Assembly (NCBI GenBank): GCA_030848705.1
Contig: CM061243.1
Location: forward strand, 2,452,001-2,516,000
Direction of reading: 5' to 3'
Length of the DNA stretch: 64,000 bases
Source: Heracleum sosnowskyi
Taxonomy: Eukaryota > Streptophyta > Magnoliopsida > Apiales > Apiaceae
Notes under the pieces: model-generated
What the model was told of the DNA's origin: nothing
Database searches by the model: none
What the model saw: only the letters and a program-made list of their open reading frames with translations
Translations under genes and position numbers: made by a program
Shown: positions 25,189 through 37,810 of the stretch, in pieces
How positions within the stretch are numbered: the stretch's first letter is position 1
Layout of the letters: each line of letters opens with the position of its first letter

Positions 25189-28100
25189 ATGGCAAACACA
25201 CGAAGAACAGCTCGGGATACTCAGACTCCCGACGATCGCCCCCTCACCTCTGAGGCTGATCAGCCACCGCCGACTACCGGCACACAAGGGGCGAATATCC
25301 CCACCAGTACTCAAGGACCGGAAATCCCGATTTCGGTTGAAGGAACGAATCCCCTGCAGATGGTCATTCATGGATCTAATCCACAAGAGACCATTCACCA
25401 GCAACCAATCACGACCTCCCCGCTGCTCATGAGTGCACCAAGGAGCCTTCAACTCCATACTACTGATCTCCCTCAATACGCGAATCAGACTTTGGGGATG
25501 CCAAGCTATGGAATGCCCCCTCGACCCATGGCGGGCGGTAGTGGAACTAATCCAATCTACCATGAGGCATATGTGCCTCCTTATATTCAAGGTCTGGGAC
25601 CCCAAAATCAACAAACTCGTCAGACCCCTCTCATTCAAGATTACTCTGGCCCATACACTGAGGATGAGGGTTATACAACTGGGGAGGATGTCGCCCCAAG
25701 GAGGAGACGTTCTTCACAGACAAATCGGGAGCCACCCCAAACTACTAGGGAGAAGCTTGCAGCCCATGAGGCAGAGACTGCAAGGCTCAAAAAACTCCTT
25801 GCTGAAGAAGATGCCGCTCAAACTCGGGGCCGAATGACTGAAGGAATCCCGATAATCAACTTGGATCCACCAAGAAGGACCAAGAGGGCTGAAGCCTCAA
25901 GGGGTGATCCTAGTAATCTGTTGCCCCTAGGAGATCCTGATGATCCTACACCACCGTTTACTCAAGACATCATGAAAACGGCTATATCCAGAAAGTTCAA
26001 GATGCCTTCGATCAAAGCCTATGATGGAACGGGAGATCCCGCAAATCATGTAAGGACATTCTCCAATGCACTGCTGTTGCAGCCAGCCAACGATGCGGTC
26101 AAGTGTAGGGCGTTTCCCCAAACTCTTGCAGGTATGGCTCAACGTTGGTACAGCCGTCTACCTCCCAACTCTATTGGGTCCTTTAAGGAGCTAAGCAAGG
26201 CTTTCATCAATCAGTTCATTAGTGGAAGGGTGCATGAGAAAAGTTCTGCATCACTCATGGCAATACGTCAAGGAAAGAATGAAGCCCTAAGGGACTACAT
26301 TAATCGATTCACTCGAGAGGCTTTGAAAGTCCCGGACTTAGACGACAAAGTGGCTATGATATCCCTGCAACAAGGAACCACTGATGACCACTTCAGGAGG
26401 TCGTTGGCTAAACATCCATCAGAGAGCATGTTGAAGCTCCAAGATAGAGCCGGAAAGTACATCAAGGCTGAGGAAATCATGAGAAAGTATGAACCCACCG
26501 CTGGCGACGGTGGAAACTCAAAGAAAAGAAAAGAAACTCAGGAGTACGACGTCAAGGAAAAGTTTCCCCGAACATCAAAGAATTCTGACTCTCCACCCAA
26601 GAGAAATAACTTTGGGCCAAAGTTCACGGAGTATGCAAGATTGAATACTCCCAGGAGTCAAATTCTGATAGAGATAGCCAAGGAAGAAGATATCAAATGG
26701 CCAAAGCCAATGAGGGCTGATTTGTCCAAACGGAACCAAAATCAGTTTTGTCGGTTCCACAAAGAAGTTGGTCATGACACCGACGATTGTAGGCAACTGA
26801 AAGATGAGATCGAGTTTCTAATACGAAGGGGAAAACTCAGCAAGTTCACTAAGGATGGAAGCCAAGGGAGCCAGAGGGGGAACTATGAAAGAAAGGATTA
26901 TGATAGAAGGGACAACGATCAAGATCGAAATCCCAAGCCCCGAGGGCCCGTGATCAACATGATATTCGAAGGGCCAACTGCTGCTGGATCCTCCCGAAAC
27001 TCAAGAAAGGCTTATGCCCGAGAGGTAATGACTGTGGTTGGAGAAGCACCGAAACGTGCCAGGACAGAAGTGTCAATAGGTTTTGACGATTCAGACTTGG
27101 AAGGGGTGAAGTTCCCCCATGATGATCCTCTTGTCATAATACCTGTGATAGGCAACTCCGAAACAAAAAGAGTCTTGGTTGATAATGGAGCTTCAGTGGA
27201 TATCTTGTTCCACGATGCCTTCATCAAGATGGGTTACACTGATTCTCAGTTGACACCCTCTAATATGCCCATATATGGGTTCAATGGAGTGGAATCAAAG
27301 GTGGAAGGCACTATCCAACTCCCAATGACCATGGGGCAAGGAACGAATACGTCTACTCAGATGTTAAACTTCATAGTCATAAAAGCGACTTCAACCTACA
27401 ATGCAATCCTGGGAAGGACTGGTCTTCATGCGTTCAAGGCTGTTGCCTCATCTTATCATCTAAAAATCAAATTCCCAACGAGGAATGGGATTGGTGAAGA
27501 ACGAGGAGACCAAAAGATGGCTAGAAGCTGTTATGTAGCCGCGTTGAGGCCCGATGGAGTTGGGGGGCAGGTTCTCCCCATTGAAGATATGGACACTAGT
27601 GACAATGAGGACCGAAGAGGGAAACCAGCTGAGGATTTAATCCCAATTCCCTTAGTCCCGGATGAACCAGAAAAGGTGACTTATGTTGGGGCACTACTGC
27701 CCGAACCATTGAAAGGCAAACTCGCATCTTTTCTTCAAGAGAACAATGACGTTTTTGCTTGGACAGCGGCTGACATGCCAGGGATTGATCCCCAACTAAT
27801 ATCTCACAAATTTATTGTGGATCCAGAAAGGAAGGCAGTGAAACAAAAGAAAAGAAGTTTTGCTCCAGAGAGGCTTGAAGCCATTAAGCAAGAAGTAAAT
27901 AAGCTTTTAGAAGCTGGGTTTATTGAAGAAATCCAATTCCCAGAATGGTTAGCTAACCCTGTGATGGTCAAAAAAGCTAACGGGAAGTGGAGAATGTGCG
28001 TCGACTTCACCGACTTGAATGATGCATGTCCTAAGGATTGTTTCCCCTTACCTAGGATTGATGCCTTGATAGATGCCACTGCAGGGCATGAGATGCTAAG

Positions 28101-28270
28101 TTTCATGGATGGCTTCAGCGGATATAATCAAATCAAGATGCACAAAGATGACATCGCCAAAGTGTCGTTCATCACTGACTTTGGTGTCTTCTGTTTCTTA
28201 GTCATGGCTTTTGGGCTTAAGAATGCTGGAGCAACCTATCAAAGGTTGGTGAACAAAATCTTTGAGCACC
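25189..28270 (+). pseudogene. Tat Gag-protease and N-terminal reverse transcriptase (split by insertion)
   Basis: Open from the ATG at 25189 to the insertion point at 28270, about 1027 codons. After a proline-rich and charged N-terminus comes the capsid-like gag region (from ISRKFKMPSIKAYDGTGDP, near residue 265). A zinc-knuckle-like CRFHKEVGHDTDDC is near 520. The aspartic protease has VLVDNGASVDILF near 665, and reverse transcriptase fingers and palm start near 910 (KWRMCVDFTDLNDACP). The frame is cut before the YVDD catalytic motif, in the codon for Leu of EHL, and continues at 35507. As it stands, translation runs about 20 codons into the Athila LTR and stops. Confidence 0.88.
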
Positions 28271-29758
28271 TGATAAGTGGATTTTTATCCACTTGGAATG
28301 CTTCATATCGGCTTAAATTGATGACTTGAACTCAAGTATGTGGTGTGTTTAATGTGTTTTCATTAAGTTTTGCAGAATCAAGAGTTGGAGGTTAATGTGA
28401 TTAAAATTCGGATTTTCCGGGTAAGGTGCGAAGCTCTCACGGTTTTGGCCATATCTGGAGTTCTACAAGTCCGATTCTGACGATCTTACAGCTCACGCGA
28501 AGAGGACAACATTTTCTATAATTCTGGACAGAAGGTACGGCGCGGCAGCGCCGTGTTTGTGCTTGCTTATGGCGCGGCAGCGCCGTGGAAAAAGGAGCAG
28601 AATTTGTCTGGCGCGGCAGCGCCGCTTTCCTGTGTATTTGTGGCGCGGCAGCGCCGGGATGTCTGGCGAAAATTCCTGTTTTAAACCCGATTTGCTGATT
28701 TTTCGAGTGGGAGTTAAAATTACAATTCAGTACGACTTGTGGATACCTGGAGGCATATATAAAGAGAAAAAAACCCTAGAGAAGAGGAGACTCATACCAC
28801 AATTTATATACGGAGTTTTACAAGCACGAAGAAGCAAGGAAGAAGATAGTTTTCAATTATTCTTGTATTCTAGCTTGTGGATGCTTGGTTTGGGTGTAAT
28901 CTTAGAACCTTTGATAATTATTTTAATATAATTCGTTTTCTTTCATCATGTTTACATTAGAACCCATGGTGACGATTAGTTTGATTATGAACTAACTCGT
29001 TGTCATGGGGTTTTAGCGGATTTATTCATGAAGTTTATTTGTTGAATTTTCTTGATGCCTATAGTGTGATTGATGCGATATCCTATCATGGTTGTTTTAA
29101 TTCGTTATAGGAGAGTAGCTAACTCCTGTAATTGTGTGTTAATTCTTATTGAAGCGAAAGTGGATCTAAGAGTTTAGAACTTGCCATGCTAGCATAGGTT
29201 TATGCGTGAGAATATCATTCGTAATTAGTGTCGTAACTCTAACCGTTTTATGACGACTATGTGATCAATTGAATGCTTGTACTTCAACCATTATGTTTTC
29301 AATCTTTATAGACATATAAGGACTAAGCATAATTGGGAGACTAAGTGATTTCTATCTTAATTGTGGATATTATTTAGGATGGTATTGGTACAACGAAAGT
29401 TGGCTTATATCAGTTTTGTGTGTTCGATCAGGTATTAATAAATCACATGAAAAGGCTAGAGAATTGGAAACTATAGATGGATTGTTTAATGAAGTTAGGA
29501 TCCCATGTTTTCTCTGCATAAGTAATTCGATTCCAAATCTTGTTAGTTAATTAATTCTTAGTTTATTAAATTGCTTCATAGTTAATCTTAGTTATTCAAA
29601 ACCCTATTTTGTTAATTGTCTTAGCAGTGAATAAAAACCATACATTGTTGCATAGGTACAAAACTATAATAACCAAGCAGTCTCTGTGGGAACGAACTCT
29701 ACTTATCTCTATATTACTTGTGACCACGTGCACTTGCGTGTTGAGTTTGGTCGTAACA
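28271..29758 (+). repeat. 5' LTR of the Athila element
   Basis: 1488 bp, TGATAAGTGG...TCGTAACA. It contains four near-identical GC-rich palindromes (GGCGCGGCAGCGCC) at about 28540-28660 within otherwise AT-rich sequence, and a possible TATA box (GCATATATAAAG) near 28752. Confidence 0.92.
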
Positions 29759-29764
29759 AGTTTT

Positions 29765-29782
29765 TGGCGCCGCTGCCGGGGA
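29765..29782 (+). promoter_or_regulatory. Primer binding site of the Athila element
   Basis: TGGCGCCGCTGCCGGGGA, the form typical of Athila elements (tRNA-Asp type by family knowledge), six bases after the LTR. Confidence 0.85.
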
Positions 29783-29888
29783 CTCGGTGTTATTTATATA
29801 GTTTATGTGCTCGTCATCAGTGGTCGTTAGAGTTCACTGACTCGGATTGTAGTTGTTTGTTCTGTGTGTTTCAGGTACTTGAACGTGT

Positions 29889-32531
29889 ATGCGAACACGT
29901 TCTCAGACTCGTAAATTGGAAGAAGAAAGATTAAAGTTAGTAAAGATGGGAGACGTACCAGAAGGAGTAGTACCTGCAGCTAAGGCTTTGAAAGACTATT
30001 CTCAGCCAAAGATCAGTGATATCCAGTCGAGCATTGTCAGACCTGCCATTGCAGCCAATACCTTTGAAATCAAGCCTAGCACGATTCAGATGGTACAAAA
30101 CTCAGTTCAGTTTGGGGGTGCTGCTACAGAGGATCCTAACATGCACATTCGGAGCTTCATGGAGATTTGCGATACTTTCAAGTTCAACGGTGTGTCGGAT
30201 GATGCTATCAAGTTGAGGCTATTTCCATTCTCTTTGAGGGACAAGGCTAAGGGCTGGTTACATTCTTTACCGGCTGGGTCTATCACTACTTGGGAAGAGC
30301 TTGCACAAAAATTTCTCTCCAAATTCTTTCCTATGGCAAAAACAGCTGCCATAAGGAATGCTATTGCTCAGTTTGCCCAGGCACAGGGAGAGTCATTGTG
30401 TGAAGCTTGGGAGCGTTATAAAGAGATGCTCATAAAATGCCCCCATCATGGAATGCCGGACTGGATGATCATTAACTGTTTTTATAATGGATTGGGGTGG
30501 CAGTCGAGACCGATGGTGGATGCAGCATCAGGTGGAGCTCTATGGGCTAAAAGCTACGAGGAAGCATATGATCTGATTGAGATGATGGCAGAAAATGAAT
30601 ATCAGAGTCCAACGCAGAGAATGCCACAGCAAAAGGTGGCGGGAATTCTTGATGTTAGTGCAGCTACAGCTTTAGCGGCTCAGCTAGAGGCATTGAATAT
30701 GAAGATTGATTCTTTGGCAAATCATGGGATTCGTCAGGTAGCTAGTGTTTGTGAGCTATGTGCAGGTGCACATGAGACGAAGCAGTGTGCCATTTCTAAT
30801 GAATCAGTGCAGTTTGTGAGCAACTTTCCGAATCAGCAACAGCCAGCCCCGAATACTTATCATCCGAGCAACAGGAATCATCCTAATTTCAGTTGGAGCA
30901 ATAATCAGGGTGGCATACAGCAATCACAACAACCGCATCAACAATTTCAAGCTAGGCCATACAACTCTGTAGGTTTTCAGCAGCAAGGGCAGAATTTTCA
31001 GCAGCAGTTTCAGCCACCAAGATTTCAACAAGCTCATGGAAATTCTGGTCAAACTTTTAAAGAACAATCTGAATTGGAAGAGTTGAGGTTGATGGTTAAA
31101 AGTCAGGCGGTCTCACTCAAGACCGTGGAGAATCAGATGGGACAACTTACCAGTGCGATGCTGAAAATATCTCAGGGAATTCTTTCTAATGAACCAGAAG
31201 TTAATCCAGGCAAGAGGGAAGTTAAAGAGCAGGTGAATGCCATAACACTCAGGTCTGGTAGAGTCACAAGCAATCCAACATTAGCAGCCAAGGAAGACGA
31301 AGATTTCCAGGAACAACTACTTGTGCCCTCCCCAGAAAAAGAAGAGGTAATTCCTAAGCTGGTAGCTGAGCAGTTGGTTGAAGAAGGGGACAATAACAAG
31401 AGGTCTGTTGAGAAATCCTCTCAGGAGCAGACTAGAGAGAGCGAACAGATTTTTCCACCTCCCCCATATCCAAGAAAAGCCTACAGGCAAGCGATCGACA
31501 AGAAATTGGGCAGGTTTCTGGAGGTGTTCAGGAAGTTACAAATTAATATACCTTTTGCAGAAGCTCTAGAACAGATGCCGAGCTATGCCAAGTTCATGAA
31601 AGGTATTTTATCCAGGAAATTGAAGCTTGAGGATTTGGAAACTGTGGCGTTGACTGAGGAATGCAGTGCTGTGCTGCAACAGAAATTGCCTCCGAAACTC
31701 AAGGATCCTGGGAGCTTTACAATACCTTGCACTATCGGGAAATTGTCTTTTGACAAATGCTTATGTGACTTGGGAGCTAGTATTAACTTGATGCCATTGT
31801 CTGTTTTTGAGCAGCTTGGTCTGCCTGATCCGAAACCAACGAACATGACATTGCAGCTGGCTGATCGTTCAATTACATATCCAAGAGGTGTGGTGGAAGA
31901 TGTCCTAGTAAAAGTGTGTAAGCTCATCTTTCCTGCTGATTTTGTTATTCTCGACTTTGAGGAAGACAAGAGGATTCCCATCATCTTGGGAAGACCATTT
32001 TTAGCCACGGGCAAAACGATGATCGATGTCCAAAAAGGAGAGCTCACAATGAGAGTGCAAGATCAGACTGTCTCCTTTAATGTGTTTAAGGCCATCAATG
32101 TTCCGGAGGATAATGAAAAGTGTTTTAGAGTGGAAGGGGTTGATACTGGTCAGAATAAACCGTTTGATCAGTTGTTGAAGTCGGATACATTCGATGTTTG
32201 TGTATTAAGCAAGCCTCGTAGTGAGGAGGTAAAAGCAGAGCATGTTCAGATGTTAAATTCAGTTCCTTGGAAGAGGAAATTTGATACGCCAAACGAGTCG
32301 CTTGGTTTGACAGAGCTCTTGAACTCTCAGGTGCGGCTTAAGCCGTCATTTAAAAAAACTACTAATCTCGTTCTTAAATCTTCATCAAATCATCTAAGGT
32401 ATGCATATTTTGGACAGTCATCTATTTTTCCTGTTATTGTTGCTAACAATTTGTCAGGAAGTGAATTTGGAGAGCACCATCAGGATCCTCCGTTTGGGCC
32501 ACCAACCACTCAGGGTGGCAGTATAATGTGA
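29889..32531 (+). CDS. Athila Gag-protease protein
   Basis: 880 residues, intact, starting MRTRSQTRKLEEERLKL. The gag domain covers roughly residues 70-240 (MHIRSFMEICDTFKFNGVSD, then KAKGWLHSLP and TTWEELAQKFL). A zinc knuckle CELCAGAHETKQC is near 295. A Q/N-rich linker follows, with FPPPPYPRKAYR near 525. The retropepsin domain has CDLGASINLMP near 625 and IILGRPFLATG near 700. Translation ends at TTQGGSIM, where an autonomous Athila would run into reverse transcriptase. Loss of pol with an intact gag-protease frame and near-identical LTRs suggests a non-autonomous but recently mobile family supplied with reverse transcriptase and integrase by a relative. Confidence 0.9.
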   Translation: MRTRSQTRKLEEERLKLVKMGDVPEGVVPAAKALKDYSQPKISDIQSSIVRPAIAANTFEIKPSTIQMVQNSVQFGGAATEDPNMHIRSFMEICDTFKFNGVSDDAIKLRLFPFSLRDKAKGWLHSLPAGSITTWEELAQKFLSKFFPMAKTAAIRNAIAQFAQAQGESLCEAWERYKEMLIKCPHHGMPDWMIINCFYNGLGWQSRPMVDAASGGALWAKSYEEAYDLIEMMAENEYQSPTQRMPQQKVAGILDVSAATALAAQLEALNMKIDSLANHGIRQVASVCELCAGAHETKQCAISNESVQFVSNFPNQQQPAPNTYHPSNRNHPNFSWSNNQGGIQQSQQPHQQFQARPYNSVGFQQQGQNFQQQFQPPRFQQAHGNSGQTFKEQSELEELRLMVKSQAVSLKTVENQMGQLTSAMLKISQGILSNEPEVNPGKREVKEQVNAITLRSGRVTSNPTLAAKEDEDFQEQLLVPSPEKEEVIPKLVAEQLVEEGDNNKRSVEKSSQEQTRESEQIFPPPPYPRKAYRQAIDKKLGRFLEVFRKLQINIPFAEALEQMPSYAKFMKGILSRKLKLEDLETVALTEECSAVLQQKLPPKLKDPGSFTIPCTIGKLSFDKCLCDLGASINLMPLSVFEQLGLPDPKPTNMTLQLADRSITYPRGVVEDVLVKVCKLIFPADFVILDFEEDKRIPIILGRPFLATGKTMIDVQKGELTMRVQDQTVSFNVFKAINVPEDNEKCFRVEGVDTGQNKPFDQLLKSDTFDVCVLSKPRSEEVKAEHVQMLNSVPWKRKFDTPNESLGLTELLNSQVRLKPSFKKTTNLVLKSSSNHLRYAYFGQSSIFPVIVANNLSGSEFGEHHQDPPFGPPTTQGGSIM

Positions 32532-34013
32532 TTCTGGTTAGTCGAGTCCGGCTAAATGACGTTAACGACAGCGCTTCGTGGGAGGCAACCCATGTGTTAG
32601 GTATGTTTCTACTATCTTTCTTATTACCTTCAATGAGGGCATTGAATATTCTAAGTTTGGGGGTGATTTGGGGATAAGTAGTGTTGTGGTGTTATGTGTT
32701 CATGTAGGAAATCATATTTTGCATATTGTGGTAATTCATTCATGTTTTGTTTGTATTTTGCATGTTTGTTTCATGTAGGACATTTTGTTTATGTTTTTAT
32801 TATATGTGTCATTTTAGTTGCATGGCATGCATATTTCATGATCCCTTAGGACTTGACTATTTCCGTTGGTGAGTCGATGTTGATTGGAGTGTGGTTGTGA
32901 TGAATAGAGGGTTGATTAAGTTTTTAAGTATTGACTTGCATGCTAGAAACAATTGTAAATTCACAAGTCTCATTGGTTGCTTTTTGAATTTGATCAGATC
33001 ATATTTGTTTGGATGTTAGAATTTAACCACTTGCTTATATTTAGAATGTTTTCTATTCTCTTGAAATTGAAAGAAGCACTTAAGTCTAAGTTTGGGGGAA
33101 AACAGGGATTTCATGCTAGTTGTAATAAAGGCTAGGCGTCAAATGGCTAGTAGCCGGCTCATTGAAAAGATGAGTAGTCTAGGGTGGGATGAGAAAAAGG
33201 CAAAGCGCACTCATTCCGAAATTGAAATAAAAAAAAAAGAAGAAAAAAAAAAAAAAAAAAAAGTTGTGTTTGTTTTGTGTTTATGCAGAATTGATCAGGT
33301 TGAGTTCTTTAATACTCGAGCAATTAAGTTCTAGGGGACTTTGTGCCTAGTGACCTAAGACTTTGCCAGTCTGGGATCCGCTAACCTAACGCTCGCTACA
33401 TGGGTATTATTGTATAAGCCTTTAGGGGTCTCAGCCATTGCACGGTCAATTAAACATGCGTATTGTGTTTAGTATGTTGTTTTGTTATAAAAGCATGAAT
33501 TCCTGTCTAACTCAAGTGGATATTTGAGGTGTCTTTAAGTGGTTTCTTGTGGCTAGAGTACATTTTGTTTATAAGCTTGTGGTTGTTTTGGTGAAGAATA
33601 GGATATGGTCTTGATTTAGTTTGGGAGTATATTGGTGAGCATCGCACACACGCACGTTTCTGTGTTTGTCTTGTTGGTCGATGGGAATTTGGTCGAACTC
33701 TGTTTGGAAGACTGTGTTCTTTGAGATGTTGGCTTGTTGATTGGTTTTGGTTGGTTTGAAGGGATCGTTGCATTTTCATATTAGTTGCATACATGCATTG
33801 GATTGTTAGTTGCATGAGTAGATGGATTTTGTGGGTACATTCGCTATAGGCCCTCACGAGACCTTACTCGTCCACTAGGGCTGCCTAGGGGTTTAAAGGG
33901 CTTGTTGCATATGCCAAATGCAACTGTGATCACCTACGGAAGTGGTACTAGTTAGTTGTATATAGTTATATTATTTATGCTTGAGGACAAGCATCGGTTT
34001 AAGTTTGGGGGTG
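32532..34013 (+). other. Non-coding 3' region of the Athila element
   Basis: About 1.5 kb between the gag-protease stop and the 3' LTR. It holds Athila-like phrases (GGGAGGCAACCCATG at about 32580; AAGTTTGGGG three times) and an A-rich run at about 33228-33262. No env-like frame is present; short open frames are not convincing. Confidence 0.7.
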
Positions 34014-35501
34014 TGATAAGTGGATTTTTATCCACTTGGAATGCTTCATATCGGCTTAAATTGATGACTTGAACTCAAGTATGTGGTGTGTTTAATGTGT
34101 TTTCATTAAGTTTTGCAGAATCAAGAGTTGGAGGTTAATGTGATTAAAATTCGGATTTTCCGGGTAAGGTGCGAAGCTCTCACGGTTTTGGCCATATCTG
34201 GAGTTCTACAAGTCCGATTCTGACGATCTTACAGCTCATGCGAAGAGGACAACATTTTCTATAATTCTGGACAGAAGGTACGGCGCGGCAGCGCCGTGTT
34301 TGTGCTTGCTTATGGCGCGGCAGCGCCGTGGAAAAAGGAGCAGAATTTGTCTGGCGCGGCAGCGCCGCTTTCCTGTGTATTTGTGGCGCGGCAGCGCCGG
34401 GATGTCTGGCGAAAATTCCTGTTTTAAACCCGATTTGCTGATTTTTCGAGTGGGAGTTAAAATTACAATTCAGTACGACTTGTGGATACCTGGAGGCATA
34501 TATAAAGAGAAAAAAACCCTAGAGAAGAGGAGACTCATACCACAATTTATATACGGAGTTTTACAAGCACGAAGAAGCAAGGAAGAAGATAGTTTTCAAT
34601 TATTCTTGTATTCTAGCTTGTGGATGCTTGGTTTGGGTGTAATCTTAGAACCTTTGATAATTATTTTAATATAATTCGTTTTCTTTCATCATGTTTACAT
34701 TAGAACCCATGGTGACGATTAGTTTGATTATGAACTAACTCGTTGTCATGGGGTTTTAGCGGATTTATTCATGAAGTTTATTTGTTGAATTTTCTTGATG
34801 CCTATAGTGTGATTGATGCGATATCCTATCATGGTTGTTTTAATTCGTTATAGGAGAGTAGCTAACTCCTGTAATTGTGTGTTAATTCTTATTGAAGCGA
34901 AAGTGGATCTAAGAGTTTAGAACTTGCCATGCTAGCATAGGTTTATGCGTGAGAATATCATTCGTAATTAGTGTCGTAACTCTAACCGTTTTATGACGAC
35001 TATGTGATCAATTGAATGCTTGTACTTCAACCATTATGTTTTCAATCTTTATAGACATATAAGGACTAAGCATAATTGGGAGACTAAGTGATTTCTATCT
35101 TAATTGTGGATATTATTTAGGATGGTATTGGTACAACGAAAGTTGGCTTATATCAGTTTTGTGTGTTCGATCAGGTATTAATAAATCACATGAAAAGGCT
35201 AGAGAATTGGAAACTATAGATGGATTGTTTAATGAAGTTAGGATCCCATGTTTTCTCTGCATAAGTAATTCGATTCCAAATCTTGTTAGTTAATTAATTC
35301 TTAGTTTATTAAATTGCTTCATAGTTAATCTTAGTTATTCAAAACCCTATTTTGTTAATTGTCTTAGCAGTGAATAAAAACCATACATTGTTGCATAGGT
35401 ACAAAACTATAATAACCAAGCAGTCTCTGTGGGAACGAACTCTACTTATCTCTATATTACTTGTGACCACGTGCACTTGCGTGTTGAGTTTGGTCGTAAC
35501 A
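34014..35501 (+). repeat. 3' LTR of the Athila element
   Basis: 1488 bp. I read one difference from the 5' LTR (T at 34239 for C at 28496). Confidence 0.92.
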
Positions 35502-37810
35502 GCACCTGATTGGAAAAACCATGGAGGTCTACGTAGATGACATGTTAGTCAAGAGCCTTGATAAGGCCAATCACATTGAGCACCTCCGAGAGGCTTTTGA
35601 AGTGCTAAGACACCACAAGATGATGTTGAATCCAGCCAAGTGTGCCTTTGGTGTAGGCTCGGGAAAGTTTTTAGGCCTGATGATTTCCAAGAGAGGAATC
35701 GAGGCTAATCCCGACAAAATCAAAGCGATTCTAGACATGGAACCACCAAAGACTGTCAAGGATGTCCAGAAACTGACGGGAAGAGTGGCTGCTTTGGGAA
35801 GATTCATCTCCAAGTCTGGAGAGAAGTGTTTACCCTTCTTCAAAGCACTCAAAAAAGTGAAGAATTTTGAATGGACAACTGAAAGTCAAGAGGCCTTTGA
35901 GGCCCTGAAGAAATATATGGCTGAAGCACCACTGTTGGCAAAACCCAAGCCAGGAGAAATTCTCTATTTATACTTAGCGGTTTCTAACACAGCCCTTGGA
36001 GCTGTTTTGGTAAAGGAAGAAGTAAAGGTTCAGAAACCCATCTACTATGTGAGCAAGATTCTACATGGGGCAGAAATAAACTACTCAATGGTTGAGAAGT
36101 TTGCCTTAGCCTTAATAATGGCCTCAAGAAAGCTACGCCCCTACTTCCAGGCTCACAAGATAGAGGTATTGACTGATCAACCTCTAAGAAACATCTTGCA
36201 TAGCCCTCAAGTTAGTGGAAGATTGATCAAATGGGCCATTGAATTGGGCGAATTCGACATCAAGTATAAGCCTCGAACGGCCATAAAAGCTCAGGCACTT
36301 GCTGACTTCATGGTTGAATGCACCATTGACAACCAAGAAGTCGGGGGGCAGGAAGTAATAGTAGAAGATAAGAATGATGAGGAAATGACCTTCAAAGAAT
36401 GTTGGGTGCTCTATTTTGATGGAGCATCAAAAACAAAATCAAGTGGAGCTGGTTTAGTGCTACAAAGTCCTGATGGATTCCTAATAGAGTATGCACTAAA
36501 ACTTGACTTCCCGACGACAAACAATGAGGCTGAGTATGAAGCTCTGATAGCTGGCTTAGGGCTGGCTGGAGCCTTGAGAGTCAAAACTCTGAAAGTATGT
36601 GGAGACTCGAGGCTAGTGGTTTCTCAAGTAAATGGGGAATTTGAGGCCAGAGATGAGGTCATGGCCAAGTACTTGAAACTTGTCAAGGCCATCATGACTC
36701 AGTTTGACGAATGCTATGTGGAACACATTCCAAGGGAGGAAAATATGAAGGCTGATGCCTTGTCTAAGTTTGCCTCTTCTGAAATTGAAAACTATGCCGG
36801 GAGTGTATACTTCCAAGTCTTGAAGACCCCAAGCATCAATGGAAAGTTGGTAGCCCCCATTGGTATCACCAGTTGTTGGATTGATCCCATCAAAGCTCAT
36901 CTGGAAACTGGGTGGCTGCCCAACGACACTTCAGAAGCACGAAAGCTATACGTCAGAGCACTAAGGTATGCCCTAATTGAGGGAATCCTATACAAGAAAT
37001 CTTTTGTTATTCCGTACTTAAAGTGCTTGAGACCTCAAGAGGCAGAATTGGCCCTAAAGGAAGTGCATGAAGGGATTTGTGGGCAACACTTGGGGGGCAG
37101 AGCCCTGGCTCATAAAGTCACTCGTCTAGGTTTCTATTGGCCAAGCATACTTGCTGATGCTAAAAGCTATGTGAAGAAATGTGAACGGTGCCAGAAACAT
37201 GCACCTGTGGTTAGACAACCACCAGAGATGATGACATCCATTAACTCACCTATCCCCTTTGCTATGTGGGGAATGGATATACTCGGGCCATTTCCTATGG
37301 CAAGTGCTCAAAGAAAGTTCTTGATAGTAGCAATTGATTATTTCACCAAGTGGATTGAGGCTAAGCCATTAGCCAAGATAACCACCAAGCAAGTGATGCA
37401 ATTCTTCTAGGAAAATGTGATATGCAGATATGGAATTCCACGAGTCCTGGTCACGGACAATGGAACCCAGTTTAACAACGATGAGTTCAAGAAGTATTGT
37501 GATGAAAACGATATCAAGTTGCGCTTCACTTCTGTCGCCCATCCTCAAGTAAATGGGCAAGCTGAGGTTGCAAATCGAATCATCCTTGATGGACTAAAGA
37601 AAAGAGTTGAACGCTCCAGAAACACTTGGGTAGACGAATTACTCCCTATACTTTGGGCATATCGTACTACTTGCAAAGTCACCACCGGGGCAACTCCATT
37701 CCTATTGGCTTATGGAGCGGAGGCAGTGGTCCCAGTGGAAATTACTCACACCTCCCCAAGAGTTGAGGCTTATGAACCAGAAGAGAATGAAGAAGGGGTG
37801 ATGAATGTCC
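35502..37810 (+). pseudogene. Tat polymerase, second half: RT, dual RNase H, truncated integrase
   Basis: Continues the frame broken at 28270. The reverse transcriptase catalytic motif VYVDDMLVK comes first, then the connection and first RNase H (YLAVSNTALGAVL), and a second, archaeal-type RNase H (YFDGASKTKSSGAG, NNEAEYEALIAGL, GDSRLVV, ADALSKFAS). The integrase zinc region (H...H, CERCQKH) is followed by the catalytic core (MDILGPF, TDNGTQF, NGQAEVANR). A TAG at 37408-37410 interrupts the core in a position where relatives normally carry Trp. Past about 37800 the frame leaves the family and ends in sequence belonging to the antisense gene, so the integrase C-terminus has been deleted. Confidence 0.88.

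Larger units (their letters stand above)
28271..35501 (+). mobile_element. Athila-type Ty3/gypsy element encoding only Gag-protease
   Basis: 7231 bp with 1488-bp LTRs (28271-29758 and 34014-35501), flanked by GCACC at 28266-28270 and 35502-35506. I find a single difference between the LTRs: C at 28496, T at 34239, in a CG dinucleotide. The primer site TGGCGCCGCTGCCGGGGA is at 29765; a purine tract TAAGTTTGGGGGTG abuts the 3' LTR. The only substantial reading frame is gag plus protease. There is no reverse transcriptase, RNase H or integrase, so the element must have been copied in trans. Confidence 0.93.

Noticed and set aside
25183..25638. 151-codon minus-strand frame opposite Tat gag
   Set aside because: It is a shadow of the well-supported gag frame and has no domain or transcript signal of its own.
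28557..28931. A 124-codon open frame in the Athila LTR, repeated at 34300-34674
   Set aside because: It is created by the four GC-rich palindromes (ARQRR-like repeats) and lies in LTR sequence. There is no family resemblance, and both copies are simply the two LTRs.
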